Assembly (NCBI RefSeq): GCF_024055715.1
Contig: NZ_JAMXMV010000001.1
Coordinates: forward strand, 248,001 to 312,000
Length of the DNA stretch: 64,000 nt
Direction of reading: 5' to 3'
From: Actinoallomurus soli
GTDB taxonomy: Bacteria; Actinomycetota; Actinomycetes; Streptosporangiales; Streptosporangiaceae
The position numbers and the translations under genes were made by a program. The notes under the pieces were generated by a model. That model was given only the letters and a program-made list of their open reading frames with translations. It was not told the origin of the DNA and searched no databases. How positions within the stretch are numbered: position 1 is the stretch's first letter; every line of letters begins with the position of its first letter. Positions 1 to 9,356 of this stretch are shown here, in pieces.

Positions 1-8
1 CCACGCCG

Positions 9-2078
9 GTGCGCCGAGCGCAGCCGTCCTCCTCTCGTGGTCGGTCTCCCGTGCGTAGCCACCGGCCGTACGCCGTCGCGGGGCTCGTCGGGCTCACGAG
101 CCTCGCCGCCCTCCTGATCGCGCTGGTCGCCGGCGGCGCGGTCCGTGAGAAGGTGATCAGCGGGCTGGCCGACGCCGGCACGCTGACCCGCTGGGGCCTG
201 CCGGTCGCCCGCCTGGCCATGGACCTCGGCGGCGCGCTGACCGTGGGGACCCTGCTGTTCGCCGTGACGATGCTGCCCTCGGCGAAGGGCGTCATGGACC
301 CCCAGGCCGTGCGCTACATCCGCGCCACGTCCTGGATCGCCGCGATCTGGGCGGCCGGCGCCGCCGCGACTCTGCTCTTCACGGTCTCCGACGTCCTCGG
401 CGAGCCGGTCGGCAAGGTGGCCGGCGGCAACGAGCTGTCCAGCTACGTCGGTCAGCTGCCCCAGGGCACCGCGTTGATGATCGTCGTCCTGCTGACCGCG
501 ATGATCGCCCTGCTGACCCGGACCGCGGCCACGCTCGGCAGTGCGGCGGGACTGCTCGTCGTCGCCCTCGTCGCGCTGCTGCCGCCGCCGCTCACCGGCC
601 ATTCGGCGACCTCGCCCAACCACGAACTGGCGATCAGCGGGCTGGCGATGCACGTCGTCGCGCTCGCGCCCTGGGTGGGCGGCCTGCTGGTCCTCACCTG
701 GCACGCCGTCCACGACGGCGACCATCTCGGCGTGGCGGCGCACCGCTTCAGCCGGATGGCGCTGTGGTGCTTCATCGCGGTCGGCGTCAGCGGTGTCGCG
801 AACGCCGTCTCCCGGCTGCCCGACCCCGCCCAGCTGGTCAGCAGCGACTACGGCCGGCTGGTCCTCGTCAAGACGGTGCTGTTCGTCCTCCTCGGCGTCG
901 CCGGGTGGCTGCACCGGGAGCGCACGCTGCCCGCCGTCATGGCGCACAATCCCAAGGGGTACACGCGACCGCCGGTCGGCCGCCCGCCGTGGCCCCTGGT
1001 GCGCCTCCTCGCCGCCGAGGCGTTCGTGATGGCCGCCACGATGGGCGTCGCGGTCGCGCTCGCCCGAACCGCCCCTCCGGCGCCGTCCGCCGAGGAGTCG
1101 CCGATCCGCAGCCTGCTCGGCTTCGACATGCCGCCGCCGGTCACCCTCGGCCGGCTGGCGACGATGTGGCGGCCGGACCTGTTCTTCGGGGCCCTCGTCG
1201 TGGTGATGGGCGGCCTGTACCTCGCCGGGGTCACGCGGCTGCGACGGCGCGGCGACCGGTGGCCGGTGGGCCGGACCGTCTCCTGGTTCGTCGGCCTGGC
1301 CACCGTGGTCGCGGTGACGATGACCGGCGCCGCGACCTACGCGCCGGTGCTGTTCAGCGTGCACATGGTGCAGCACATGACGCTGTCCATGCTCACCCCG
1401 ATCTTCCTCGTGCTGGGCGCCCCGGTGACGCTCGCGCTGCGCGCGCTGAAGCCGGCCGCCGTCCGCGGCGACCGGGGTCCGCGCGAGTGGCTCGCGGCGA
1501 TCCTGAAGAGCCGGGGGGCCAAGTTCATCGGCCATCCGGCCGTCGCCACGGTCATCTTCATGGGCAGCACGTACGTGCTGTACTTCACGCCGCTGTTCGG
1601 CTACCTCATGCGCGCCCACGTCGGCCACCTGGCGATGCTCGTCCACTTCATGGCCGCGGGCAGCCTCTTCTTCTGGGTGCTCATCGGGGTCGACCCGACG
1701 CCGCGCCGGCTGCCCTACATCGCCCGGATCCTCCTGCTGTTCGTCACCATGCCGTTCCACGCCTTCTTCGGCATCGCGCTGATGGAGCTCGGCAAGCCCA
1801 TCGCGGAGGGCTGGTACAACTCGCTGCACCGGTCGTGGGGGCCGTCGATCCTCGTCGACCAGCAGACCGGCGGCGGGATCGCGTGGGCGTTCGGGGAGAT
1901 TCCGACGTTCATCGTCCTGCTCGCGATCGTGTTCCAGTGGTTCGTGGCGGACCAGCGCGTGGCACGCCGCCAGGAGCGCCGCGCCGACCGGGCGGCGGCG
2001 CGCAAGGAGGACGACGAGCTGGCCGACTACAACGCCTACCTGGCGTCGCTGGACAAGCGGGCGCACAGCCAGGAGTGA
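9..2078 (+). CDS. CopD-CtaG fusion: copper import / cytochrome c oxidase assembly membrane protein
   Basis: A polytopic membrane protein of 689 residues. The first half (about residues 20-355) is a multi-helix CopD-type domain, the family linked to copper uptake. The second half (about 385-665) matches the CtaG/caa3 assembly family, with His-rich helix segments such as HMVQHMT and HVGHLAMLVHF that could carry copper. By family knowledge such proteins deliver copper to haem-copper oxidases at the cytoplasmic membrane. The C-terminus is charged and probably cytoplasmic. The reading frame is open to the window edge, so the GTG at 9 is only the first start available and the true start may lie upstream. 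The fusion is common in actinobacteria. Copper handling is inferred from family, not from a demonstrated metal site. Confidence 0.85.
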   Translation: MRRAQPSSSRGRSPVRSHRPYAVAGLVGLTSLAALLIALVAGGAVREKVISGLADAGTLTRWGLPVARLAMDLGGALTVGTLLFAVTMLPSAKGVMDPQAVRYIRATSWIAAIWAAGAAATLLFTVSDVLGEPVGKVAGGNELSSYVGQLPQGTALMIVVLLTAMIALLTRTAATLGSAAGLLVVALVALLPPPLTGHSATSPNHELAISGLAMHVVALAPWVGGLLVLTWHAVHDGDHLGVAAHRFSRMALWCFIAVGVSGVANAVSRLPDPAQLVSSDYGRLVLVKTVLFVLLGVAGWLHRERTLPAVMAHNPKGYTRPPVGRPPWPLVRLLAAEAFVMAATMGVAVALARTAPPAPSAEESPIRSLLGFDMPPPVTLGRLATMWRPDLFFGALVVVMGGLYLAGVTRLRRRGDRWPVGRTVSWFVGLATVVAVTMTGAATYAPVLFSVHMVQHMTLSMLTPIFLVLGAPVTLALRALKPAAVRGDRGPREWLAAILKSRGAKFIGHPAVATVIFMGSTYVLYFTPLFGYLMRAHVGHLAMLVHFMAAGSLFFWVLIGVDPTPRRLPYIARILLLFVTMPFHAFFGIALMELGKPIAEGWYNSLHRSWGPSILVDQQTGGGIAWAFGEIPTFIVLLAIVFQWFVADQRVARRQERRADRAAARKEDDELADYNAYLASLDKRAHSQE

Positions 2079-2202
2079 CGGTTTCGCCGGGCGCGGGCGC
2101 GCGCCGCCGGGGGTTTCGATACGGTCAGCCGGTCCGCCTGCCGTGAGGTCGACACGGTTAGCCGGCCTGCCTGCGGGAACGTCCGTCCGTGTGTCCCGCA
2201 CG

Positions 2203-2769
2203 ATGATCACCAGGCTGCTGCTGGCGGCCCTGCTGTCGCTGGCCGCCGGTTGCGCCGAGACACGCGCCCGTCCGGCCGCCGACCTCACCGTCGGAACGCC
2301 CGTCGGGTCCGCCCGCATGCGGACGTCCCCGGTGCGGTCGGCACCCGCCTCACCCGCCCCGCCCGACCCGTTCGAGACCGGCAAGAGCTTCTCGCTGCCG
2401 ATGCGGGTGATCCACAGTGGTGACGGCACCCTCCTCTTCGTCCCGGTGCGGGTCAACGGCATGGGCCCGTACGACTTCGTCCTGGACACGGGATCGTCCA
2501 ACTCCTCCGTCGACCGCAGCCTCGTCCGGCGGCTGCGGCTGCCGCGCACGGGACAGGAGCACCGCGTCCAGGGGGTGACGGGCAGCGGGGTGGTTCCGAT
2601 CGTCAAGATACGGCGCTGGACGATCGGCGGCGTTCCGCTGCGGGCGACGTCGCTGGCGGTGGTCGACCTCGGCATGGGCGTCGCCGGCCTGCTCGGCTCG
2701 GACGAGCTCCGCCACTTCAGCAGCGTCACCCTCGACTTCCAGCACGACCGCATCGACTTCCGGCGTTAG
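2203..2769 (+). CDS. putative lipoprotein with retropepsin-like aspartic protease domain
   Basis: About 188 residues from the ATG at 2203, which is preferred because it directly begins a hydrophobic signal ending in the lipobox-like LAAGC. A longer form from 2143 would put 20 polar residues before the signal. After a Pro/Ser-rich linker, the mature domain carries VLDTGSSNSSVD, the D-T/S-G active site of single-domain aspartyl proteases, and a later hydrophobic-Gly segment (GLLGSDELR) typical of the fold. It is probably exported and lipid-anchored, and such domains act as homodimers. The substrate is unknown. It follows the copper gene by about 125 bp and may be transcribed separately. Confidence 0.75.
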   Translation: MITRLLLAALLSLAAGCAETRARPAADLTVGTPVGSARMRTSPVRSAPASPAPPDPFETGKSFSLPMRVIHSGDGTLLFVPVRVNGMGPYDFVLDTGSSNSSVDRSLVRRLRLPRTGQEHRVQGVTGSGVVPIVKIRRWTIGGVPLRATSLAVVDLGMGVAGLLGSDELRHFSSVTLDFQHDRIDFRR

Positions 2770-2837
2770 GTGGTGGCCGTCGTACCAGGTGGGGCGTGAC
2801 CTAGCACCGTACCGCCGCCGCGTACCAGGATCGGATC

Positions 2838-3638
2838 ATGACCACCGTACTGATCACCGGATCCACCGCCGGGGTGGGACGGTATCTCGCCGGCCGCCTG
2901 GCCGAGCGGGGGATGACCGTTCTGCTGCACGGCCGTGACCAGGGCAAACTGGACAAGCTCGCCGCGGAGACCGGCGGCCGGCCGTACCTCGCCGATCTGT
3001 CCTCACTGGCGGAGGTGCGGGACCTGGCGGCCCGGGTCCGCGCCGACCTCGCCGCGGAGGAGGCCGGGCACCCGGAGGCCACCCGGCTGGACGTCCTGAT
3101 CAACAATGCCGGCGTCGGCAGCGCCGGGGATCGCCGGATCACCGCGGACGGCCACGAACTGCACTGGGCCGTCAACTACCTCGCGCCCGTCCTTCTCACC
3201 CGTCTCCTGCTGCCGGCGCTCGGCCCGGGCTCCCGGATCGTCAACGAGGGTTCGCTCGGCCAGGACGCCATCGACTTCGACGACCTCACGATGGAACGCC
3301 GGTACACCGGAACCCTGGCCTACTGCCGCAGCAAAATGGCGCTCGCGGCGTGGAGCTTCGACCTGGCCGCGGAGCTGGACGGCATCGCGGTCAACTGCGT
3401 CCACCCGGCGACCTATATGGACACCGCCATGGTCCGCGAGGCGGGCATCACCCCATGGTCGACGGTGGAGGAGGGCGGTGACGCGGTCCTGCGGCTGGTC
3501 ACCGATGAGACCGGGACGGGCCTGTTCTTCGACGGCATGACGCGGTCCACGGCGCACCGGGACGCGTACGACCCGAGCGTCCGCCGCCGGCTGCGCGAGG
3601 TCACCGACCATGCGCTGGCGGCGTTCGGCCGGCCGTGA
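2838..3638 (+). CDS. short-chain dehydrogenase/reductase
   Basis: A classical-sized SDR of 266 residues. The N-terminal Rossmann motif TGSTAGVG is at residues 7-14, NNAG at 89-92, the catalytic Ser at about 139, and the YxxxK pair is Y162/K166 (YCRSK). It is expected to oxidise or reduce an alcohol/carbonyl with NAD(P)(H) in the cytoplasm. The substrate cannot be read from the sequence. The shape (long substrate loop, TYMDTAMV after strand 6) resembles WWOX/retinol-dehydrogenase-like members. It stands alone: the upstream gene is 68 bp away and the downstream gene converges. Confidence 0.85.
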   Translation: MTTVLITGSTAGVGRYLAGRLAERGMTVLLHGRDQGKLDKLAAETGGRPYLADLSSLAEVRDLAARVRADLAAEEAGHPEATRLDVLINNAGVGSAGDRRITADGHELHWAVNYLAPVLLTRLLLPALGPGSRIVNEGSLGQDAIDFDDLTMERRYTGTLAYCRSKMALAAWSFDLAAELDGIAVNCVHPATYMDTAMVREAGITPWSTVEEGGDAVLRLVTDETGTGLFFDGMTRSTAHRDAYDPSVRRRLREVTDHALAAFGRP

Positions 3639-3716
3639 ACGTACGGGCGGAGCGCGAGGTCGGCTGGACGGTGCAGGGGCACGGCGGAACCCGTCACCGG
3701 GTGGCGCCGCGTCCGG

Positions 3717-4766
3717 TCAGCCGGGCAGCTGGCCGAGCGTGATCCGGGTGGTCGTCTTGGTGCCGTCGGGGTGCTGGACCACGACCGGGACGACCTGCCC
3801 GGGCCTGAGGACCGCGAGGACGTCGGACAGGTCCGAGGTGCTCGGCGTCTTGGTGCCGTTGAGCGACACGATGATGTCGTTGACGCGGATCCCGGCCTTG
3901 TCGGCGGGACCGTCCCTCGTCACCGACACCACGCCGACGCCGACGACGTTGCCCGACAGGTCGACGACGTCCCGGACCGTCACGCCCAGCGCCGCCCTGC
4001 CGGAGTTGGTCACCCGGCCCGACTTGATCAGCTGATCGGCGATCAGCTTGACCGTGTTGCTCGGGATCGCGAACCCGATCCCCGCGGCCGCGCCGCCGAT
4101 CTGCGGGTCGGTGGCGGCCAGCGCCGGGATGCCGATGACCTCGTTCTGCAGCGTCACGAGCGCGCCACCGCTGTTGCCGGGGTTGATCGGCGCGCTGGTC
4201 TGCACGGCGCCCGCGATGGTCGCGCCGGGGAACGCTCCCTCGCGCTGGGAGGAGACCGTACGGCCCACCGCGGAGATGATGCCGCTCGTCACGCTGCCCG
4301 ACAGGCCGAGCGGGTTGCCCATCGCCAGCACGATCTCGCCCACCGCCACCCGGCTGGAGTCGCCGAACCGCGCGGGCCGCAGCGACGCGCCGTTCACCCG
4401 GACGACGGCCAGGTCGTCCGGGGCGTACTGGCCGACGAGTGTCGCGGGAAGCGACTTCTTCCCGGTCGCCGTCGTCACCGTGAACCGGTTGGCCCCGGCC
4501 ACGACGTGGGCGTTGGTGACGATGTCACCTCTGTTGTCATAGATGACACCGGACCCGAGCCCGGTGTCGGTGTCGATCTGCACGACCGAGGGCAGGACCG
4601 TCTTCACGACCCGCTCGTAGTCCTGCTCCAGCCGCAGCGCGGCGGTCTGGCCCGGCGGCCCGGGCGGCGTCGTGGTCGCGGCCGTGTTCGTCTTGTTCGC
4701 GTCGCCGCCTCCGCACCCGGCGACCAGGACGAGCGCGGTGATCATGGTGACGCCACATCGCGTCAT
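3717..4766 (-). CDS. HtrA/DegP-like trypsin-fold serine protease with PDZ domain, lipoprotein
   Basis: 349 residues from the ATG at 4766, chosen because it starts the signal peptide with a VAGC lipobox (Cys18); upstream in-frame sequence is Arg/Pro-rich and non-coding in character. The catalytic triad is visible: His87 (TNAHVV), Asp118 (DDLAVV) and Ser199 (GNSGGAL). A PDZ domain (about 255-340) follows, with GPADKAGIRVNDII, so this is the usual actinobacterial PepD/HtrA type acting in envelope protein quality control. It is probably tethered to the outer face of the membrane. It converges with the SDR (78 bp apart). A second ATG at 4745 is also possible. Confidence 0.88.
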   Translation of the reverse strand: MTRCGVTMITALVLVAGCGGGDANKTNTAATTTPPGPPGQTAALRLEQDYERVVKTVLPSVVQIDTDTGLGSGVIYDNRGDIVTNAHVVAGANRFTVTTATGKKSLPATLVGQYAPDDLAVVRVNGASLRPARFGDSSRVAVGEIVLAMGNPLGLSGSVTSGIISAVGRTVSSQREGAFPGATIAGAVQTSAPINPGNSGGALVTLQNEVIGIPALAATDPQIGGAAAGIGFAIPSNTVKLIADQLIKSGRVTNSGRAALGVTVRDVVDLSGNVVGVGVVSVTRDGPADKAGIRVNDIIVSLNGTKTPSTSDLSDVLAVLRPGQVVPVVVQHPDGTKTTTRITLGQLPG

Positions 4767-4945
4767 GTGTCCCACACCACTGCTCTTCCCAGCCGGTCGG
4801 CGGGTGAAGCGGCACGACGCCCCGAGCACCGTCATGTCTCCGCCAGGGGCCCCGGGGGGACGGCTCGCCCGCCGGGCCCGGCGGAGCGCAGGGCCCGGCG
4901 GGCCGGTGGAGGGCTCGGGGCGGATGGCCGCTCGGGCCGGCGGGG

Positions 4946-5686
4946 TCAGCCGCCGTTGTGCTCGAGCCAGTGCGCCGCGAAGGACCCGGCCGAGGAGCGG
5001 ACGCCGAGGATGACGATGCCCAGCGTGAGCAGCGGCGTGACCACCCACTTCTCCACCGTGCCGTTGGTGCTGCCCACCAGCGGGATCGCGAGGCGCCAGG
5101 GGACCGGCCAGAAGACGGGGCAGCCCTGCGGCGTGATGCCGTCGGTGACGACGTGCGCGAGGCAGCCGAGACCGACGGCGAACCCGGCCCACCCCAGCGT
5201 GAACCCGTGCGTGCCGAGGCCGGGCCCGGCGAAGTGCATGCCCGCCATGAGGAAGGTCAGGCCGCCGGCGATGGCGGCGTTGAGCAGCGCGTCGAAGTGC
5301 TCACGCTCCGGGACGCGGATCCCGATCCCCCGGAGTCCGAGGCCGATGATCAGGAACAGCATCACCCACCACGCCTGGACCAGGTGCTCCGACAGCCAGT
5401 CGGCGCCGAGGGCCATGCCGATACAGAACAGCAGCGAGTGGGTCGCGTGCCGGTGCCCGCCCGACACGACCGCGATGCCCTTGCACAGGGCGCGGGTGAC
5501 CGGCCCGAACGTGTTGGCGATCGTGCCGTCGTGATGATCGAGGTCGGGCAGCAGCGCCGCTCCGGCGCAGACGACCGCTCCGGCCGCCATCTGACCGGGG
5601 GTCATCCGCATCCCGTAGTCGGCCAGGAACGGTACGGTCCCGAGCCAGGCCGCCGCCCCCGCCAGCGCATGCGTATGGCCCATCAT
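4946..5686 (-). CDS. membrane-bound metal-dependent hydrolase family protein (YdjM/DUF457-like)
   Basis: 246 residues with several hydrophobic helices. It begins with the family signature GHTHALAGAA and later shows DLDHHDG and HRHATHSLLF, the His/Asp pattern of the YdjM-like membrane-bound metal-dependent hydrolases. A third HVVTDGITPQG motif is near the C-terminus. The family role is poorly defined; hydrolysis of a phosphate ester or lipid is inferred from the metal-binding residues only. It lies upstream of and in the same direction as the HtrA-like gene, about 180 bp apart, so co-transcription is possible but unproven. Confidence 0.75.
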   Translation of the reverse strand: MMGHTHALAGAAAWLGTVPFLADYGMRMTPGQMAAGAVVCAGAALLPDLDHHDGTIANTFGPVTRALCKGIAVVSGGHRHATHSLLFCIGMALGADWLSEHLVQAWWVMLFLIIGLGLRGIGIRVPEREHFDALLNAAIAGGLTFLMAGMHFAGPGLGTHGFTLGWAGFAVGLGCLAHVVTDGITPQGCPVFWPVPWRLAIPLVGSTNGTVEKWVVTPLLTLGIVILGVRSSAGSFAAHWLEHNGG

Positions 5687-5862
5687 GTGAAGATCACCCG
5701 CTTTGTTGCCACGCGCGGACTGTAGCCCGCTTCGGGATTAACGGACGCGCGACGCGCCGGTGCGGTTCCCGCGATCGACGCGAATCCGACCGACGCCTGA
5801 GAGGCCCATGACCCCGTACCCGGAAGGGTCCGGGAACGGGATCGATCCGTGCGGATCATGCG

Positions 5863-7116
5863 TCAGGCGGGCTCGGGCGCCGGCCGCCCGGCGGGCCGGT
5901 CCTCGATCCGCCCGAGGCGCACCGGCAGCGCCATGGGCCCGTAGGTGATGAGGGACGGCGTGTACGGGATGGCGGCCGGGTCCACCGCGAGGCGGAGCTC
6001 CGGGAACCGGCCGAACAGCGCCCGCAGGGCGATGCGGGCCTCCAGCCGGGCCAGCGGCGCCCCGATGCAGAAGTGCGGGCCGTGGCCGAACGCCAGGTGC
6101 CCGGTCTGCTCACGGGTGATGTCGAACCGGCCGGCGTCGTCGCCGTACCGCGCGGTGTCGGCGCCCAGGTGCGCGTAGCTCACCCAGAGCGCCTCGCCGG
6201 CGGGGATGTCGACCCCTTCGACGGTCGCGTCCGTCACGGTGTACCGGAAGGGCGACCCGATCACGGAACTGCGGTACCGCAGGGTCTCCTCCACGACCTC
6301 CGGCCACAGGTCACGGGAGAGGGCCAGCGCCCGCTGGTCCGGGTGGGCGCACAACGCCACGATCGCGTTGCCCAGCAGGTGGACGGTGGTCTCGTGGCCC
6401 GCGATGAGCATGACCCACAGGGCGCTGACCAGCTCGCCGTCCGACAGGCGGTCCTCTTCGTCGTGCGCCCGTACGAGGCCGGTGGTCAGGTCGTCGCCCG
6501 GGTCCCGGCGCTTGAGCTCCACCAGCGCGGCGAGGTAGGAGAGCAGCTCCTCGTGGGCCGTGGCCGCCTCCTCGCCCGTGCTCGTGTGCGAGAGGAGCGC
6601 GACGGTCCAGCCGCGCAGCCGGGCGCGGTCCGGGACGGGCACGCCGTACAGGTCGCAGATGACCGACATCGGCAGCGGCTCGTTGAACGCCGCGACCAGG
6701 TCGACCCCGTCACCCGCCTCCGCGATCTCCTCGATGAGCGCGGCGGTGATCTCGGCGATCCGCGGGGCCAACGCCTCGACCCGCGCGGCGGTGAAGGCCC
6801 GCGCGATCAGGCCCCGCAGCCGCCGGTGGTCGGCGCCGTCCTTCACCTGCAGGTGGTCCCCGGAGACCAGCGGCAGCATCGGCCAGTCCGGCGGTACCGC
6901 GCCGTCGCGGAGGGCGTTCCAGTGCCGGGGGTCACGGGAGAACACCTTGTTGTCCCGCGCGAGGAGGTCCGCGACCCCGGCGTAGCTGTTGATCGCCCAC
7001 GCCGCCACGCCGCCGGGAAGCTCGATGGGGACGACCGGGCCGGCCTGCCGGAGCCGGTCGTAGGTGTCGAGGATCGGCTCTCCCGGCGTGGGGAAGAGAA
7101 AGCGGGAACCGCTCAC
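5863..7116 (-). CDS. cytochrome P450 (bacterial class I)
   Basis: A complete P450 of 417 residues. The I-helix oxygen-binding motif AGHETT is at 239-244, the K-helix ExxR is ETLR at 277-280, and the haem ligand Cys350 lies in FGHGPHFCIG. It resembles the CYP105/CYP107-type soluble monooxygenases of actinomycetes. It needs a ferredoxin and reductase, and neither is encoded nearby. No biosynthetic gene cluster surrounds it, so the substrate (xenobiotic, lipid or secondary metabolite) is open. The ATG at 7116 gives a standard N-terminus without a membrane anchor. Confidence 0.93.
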   Translation of the reverse strand: MSGSRFLFPTPGEPILDTYDRLRQAGPVVPIELPGGVAAWAINSYAGVADLLARDNKVFSRDPRHWNALRDGAVPPDWPMLPLVSGDHLQVKDGADHRRLRGLIARAFTAARVEALAPRIAEITAALIEEIAEAGDGVDLVAAFNEPLPMSVICDLYGVPVPDRARLRGWTVALLSHTSTGEEAATAHEELLSYLAALVELKRRDPGDDLTTGLVRAHDEEDRLSDGELVSALWVMLIAGHETTVHLLGNAIVALCAHPDQRALALSRDLWPEVVEETLRYRSSVIGSPFRYTVTDATVEGVDIPAGEALWVSYAHLGADTARYGDDAGRFDITREQTGHLAFGHGPHFCIGAPLARLEARIALRALFGRFPELRLAVDPAAIPYTPSLITYGPMALPVRLGRIEDRPAGRPAPEPA

Positions 7117-7263
7117 GGAATGCCTCCAGACGCGTGCGTACGACCCGCCGTAGCGTAGATAGCCGCCGACCCGGAGGTGCGGCGCTCTCCGATCTTCGTC
7201 AGAATCGCCGTGGAGGCGGAGTTATCGCGCCCCCGGGCCGGGTCCGGGAGACGGTTCGGGAGG

Positions 7264-8241
7264 TCACGGCGCCGGAACCGGGATGAGACGCCAGTCGGCC
7301 TTCTCCTGGCGGTAGGGGGCGTCGAGACGCTTGGCGACCACGCCTGGCAGTCCTTGCTCGCGCGCCGCCGCCCGTACCGCCTCACCGTCGTCGAAGCAGG
7401 GCGCGGTCTGCCACCGCGGCCCGGCGAGGCCGAGTCCGTCGAGCAGCTCCCGCCGTCGCCGGTACGGCTCGTCGAGGAGCGTGCGACCGTCCAGATGCAG
7501 CAGGTCGAAGACCATGTACGTCTCGCCGCCGTCCACACCGGCGAGCTCGCCGTCGAGGACGACCCGGTGGGCGGAGATCGCCTCCCCGAGGCCGGACGGG
7601 GCCTTGGCGGGCCTCCCGTCGCCGTCCTGGGCGCGCATCGTGCCGCGGTCGGAGAAGACGATCAGCCGGCGGCCGCCCCAGGCGAACTCGAAGCCGTACG
7701 CGTCCGCGCGCCGGGGCAGACGCTCCCGCCGCTCCGGGCGCACCGGGTCGACGCGCTCGGGCATCGGCGCCGCGTCCGGGTCGACGGGCGGATCCATCCG
7801 GTGGATCATCCAGTTCTCACCGTGGGTCGGGAACAGGACGTACCGGCCTGAGACGCGACGCCCGTGCAGGACCACCTTGACCTCGCGGTCGGTCCACTTC
7901 TCCGTCTCGTACGTGCCACGGTCCCAGATGGTGACCTGGCCGCCGCCGTACTCGCCCTTCGGGATCTCCCCGGCGAAGGACGCGTACTCCAGCGGATGGT
8001 CCTCGGTGTGCACCGCGAGGTGGTTCGTCCGCGGATCGTCCGGCAGGCCCTTGGGCAGCGCCCAGGAGACGAGAACCCCGTCGCGTTCGAGCCGGAAGTC
8101 CCAGTGCAGCCGCCGCGCGTGGTGCTCCTGGACGACGAACGTGTCGTCGTCGCCCTGCGGGAGCGGCCCCTCGCCGGGGACCGGCTCCGGCGTGCGGCTC
8201 GCGTCGCGCTTCTGGCGGTACGTCCCGAGTCTGTCGGCCAC
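7264..8241 (-). CDS. LigD-like 3'-phosphoesterase domain fused to a degenerate, truncated ligase domain
   Basis: 325 residues. Residues 31-150 are a clear LigD 3'-phosphoesterase domain: QEHHARRLHWDFRLE, HTEDHPLEY, IPKGEYGGG and WDRGTYE are all present, so 3'-end processing in non-homologous end joining is plausible. Residues about 180-320 align by eye to the nucleotidyltransferase core of ATP-dependent DNA ligases: motif III is VLDGE, motif IV is GVVAKR. The motif I position reads EFAWGG where ligases have KxDG, so the adenylated Lys and the Asp are both missing. The OB-fold half is absent. It probably cannot ligate; a structural or binding role is inferred. No Ku or LigD polymerase gene is in the window. 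Confidence 0.8.
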   Translation of the reverse strand: MADRLGTYRQKRDASRTPEPVPGEGPLPQGDDDTFVVQEHHARRLHWDFRLERDGVLVSWALPKGLPDDPRTNHLAVHTEDHPLEYASFAGEIPKGEYGGGQVTIWDRGTYETEKWTDREVKVVLHGRRVSGRYVLFPTHGENWMIHRMDPPVDPDAAPMPERVDPVRPERRERLPRRADAYGFEFAWGGRRLIVFSDRGTMRAQDGDGRPAKAPSGLGEAISAHRVVLDGELAGVDGGETYMVFDLLHLDGRTLLDEPYRRRRELLDGLGLAGPRWQTAPCFDDGEAVRAAAREQGLPGVVAKRLDAPYRQEKADWRLIPVPAP

Positions 8242-8272
8242 GGCGCGGTACGTACCCGCGAGGGGGCCTATC

Positions 8273-9121
8273 TCACGGGAGAGTGAGGATCTCCGTGCCG
8301 GAGTCCGTGACGAGGATCGTGTGCTCGAACTGCGCGGTGCGCTTGCGGTCCTTGGTGACGACGGTCCACTTGTCCGGCCAGATCTCGTAGTCGATCGTGC
8401 CGAGCGTCAGCATCGGCTCGATCGTGAACGTCATGCCCGGCTCGATCACGGTCGTCGCGTGCGGGTCGTCGTAGTGCGGCACGATCAGCCCGGAGTGGAA
8501 CGTCGTGCCGATGCCGTGCCCGGTGAAGTCGCGCACCACGCCGTAGCCGAACCTCTTGGCGTAGGACTCGATGACCCGGCCGATGACGTTCAGCTGCCGG
8601 CCAGGGCGGACCGCCTTGATGCCGCGCATCATCGCCTCGTGCGTGCGCTCCACGAGCAGGCGGGACTCCTCGTCCACCTCGCCGACCAGGAACGTCGCGT
8701 CCGTGTCGCCGTGCACGCCGTCCTTGAACGCGGTGATGTCGATGTTGATGATGTCGCCCTCGCGGACGACCGTGTCATCGGGGATGCCGTGGCAGATCAC
8801 CTCGTTCAGCGAGGTGCACAGCGACTTGGGGAACCCGCGGTACCCCAGCGTCGAGGGGTACGCGCCGTGGTCGAGCATGAACTCGTGCCCGATCCGGTCC
8901 AGCTCGTCGGTCGTGACACCCGGCCGGATCTGCTTGCCGACCTCCTCCAGCGCCTGCGCGGCGATCCGCCCGGCCACCCGCATCTTCTCGATGATCTCGG
9001 GAGTCTTGACGTCCGGCTCTCCGGTCCGCGGGGTCTTCTTGCCGACGTACTCCGGCCGGGGGATCTCCGCGGGCACCTTGCGCATCGGGGAAACGTGACC
9101 GGGGTGGAGTTGCGTCGTCAT
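8273..9121 (-). CDS. map: methionine aminopeptidase, type I
   Basis: 282 residues. It removes the N-terminal Met from nascent proteins. The five metal ligands can be placed: two Asp in the [10 protein letters not shown] / HGDTD segment, His in GHGIGTTFH, Glu in FTIEPM and Glu in QFEHTIL. The N-terminal extension of about 40 residues (PEYVGK...TGEPDV) is the form found in actinobacterial MapB-like enzymes, where it can bind SH3-like partners. It stands next to and divergent from the small conserved protein gene, an arrangement I recall from other actinomycetes. Confidence 0.95.
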   Translation of the reverse strand: MTTQLHPGHVSPMRKVPAEIPRPEYVGKKTPRTGEPDVKTPEIIEKMRVAGRIAAQALEEVGKQIRPGVTTDELDRIGHEFMLDHGAYPSTLGYRGFPKSLCTSLNEVICHGIPDDTVVREGDIINIDITAFKDGVHGDTDATFLVGEVDEESRLLVERTHEAMMRGIKAVRPGRQLNVIGRVIESYAKRFGYGVVRDFTGHGIGTTFHSGLIVPHYDDPHATTVIEPGMTFTIEPMLTLGTIDYEIWPDKWTVVTKDRKRTAQFEHTILVTDSGTEILTLP

Positions 9122-9179
9122 GCTGTTGGAGTGTAGTCAGCCAGCCGGGGCACAGATGACTCCATGATCGGAGGTCGCG

Positions 9180-9356
9180 ATGAGTGACGAGGGCAAGTGG
9201 TTCTTCTGTCTCAAGCACCAGCGGGTCGAGCACGGGCCCGGCTGCCCGGACCGGGATCGGATGGGCCCCTACGCCAGTGAGGACGAGGCGGCTCACGCCC
9301 TGCAGCGGGCCGCCGAGCGCAACGAGCAGTGGCGCCGCCAGGACGACGACTTCTAG
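9180..9356 (+). CDS. small conserved actinobacterial protein (58 aa), often annotated SPOR-domain-like
   Basis: A 58-residue protein starting MSDEGKWFFCLKHQRVEHG. It has a strong ribosome site (GGAGG at 9170-9174) before the ATG at 9180. The W-x-F-C-L-K-H, GPY and acidic helical C-terminus (NEQWRRQDDDF) recur in a small family next to map in Streptomyces and relatives, from memory. The function is unknown; the 'SPOR' label rests on weak fold similarity. Its stop codon overlaps tail-to-tail with the stop of the next gene on the other strand (positions 9353-9356). Confidence 0.8.
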   Translation: MSDEGKWFFCLKHQRVEHGPGCPDRDRMGPYASEDEAAHALQRAAERNEQWRRQDDDF

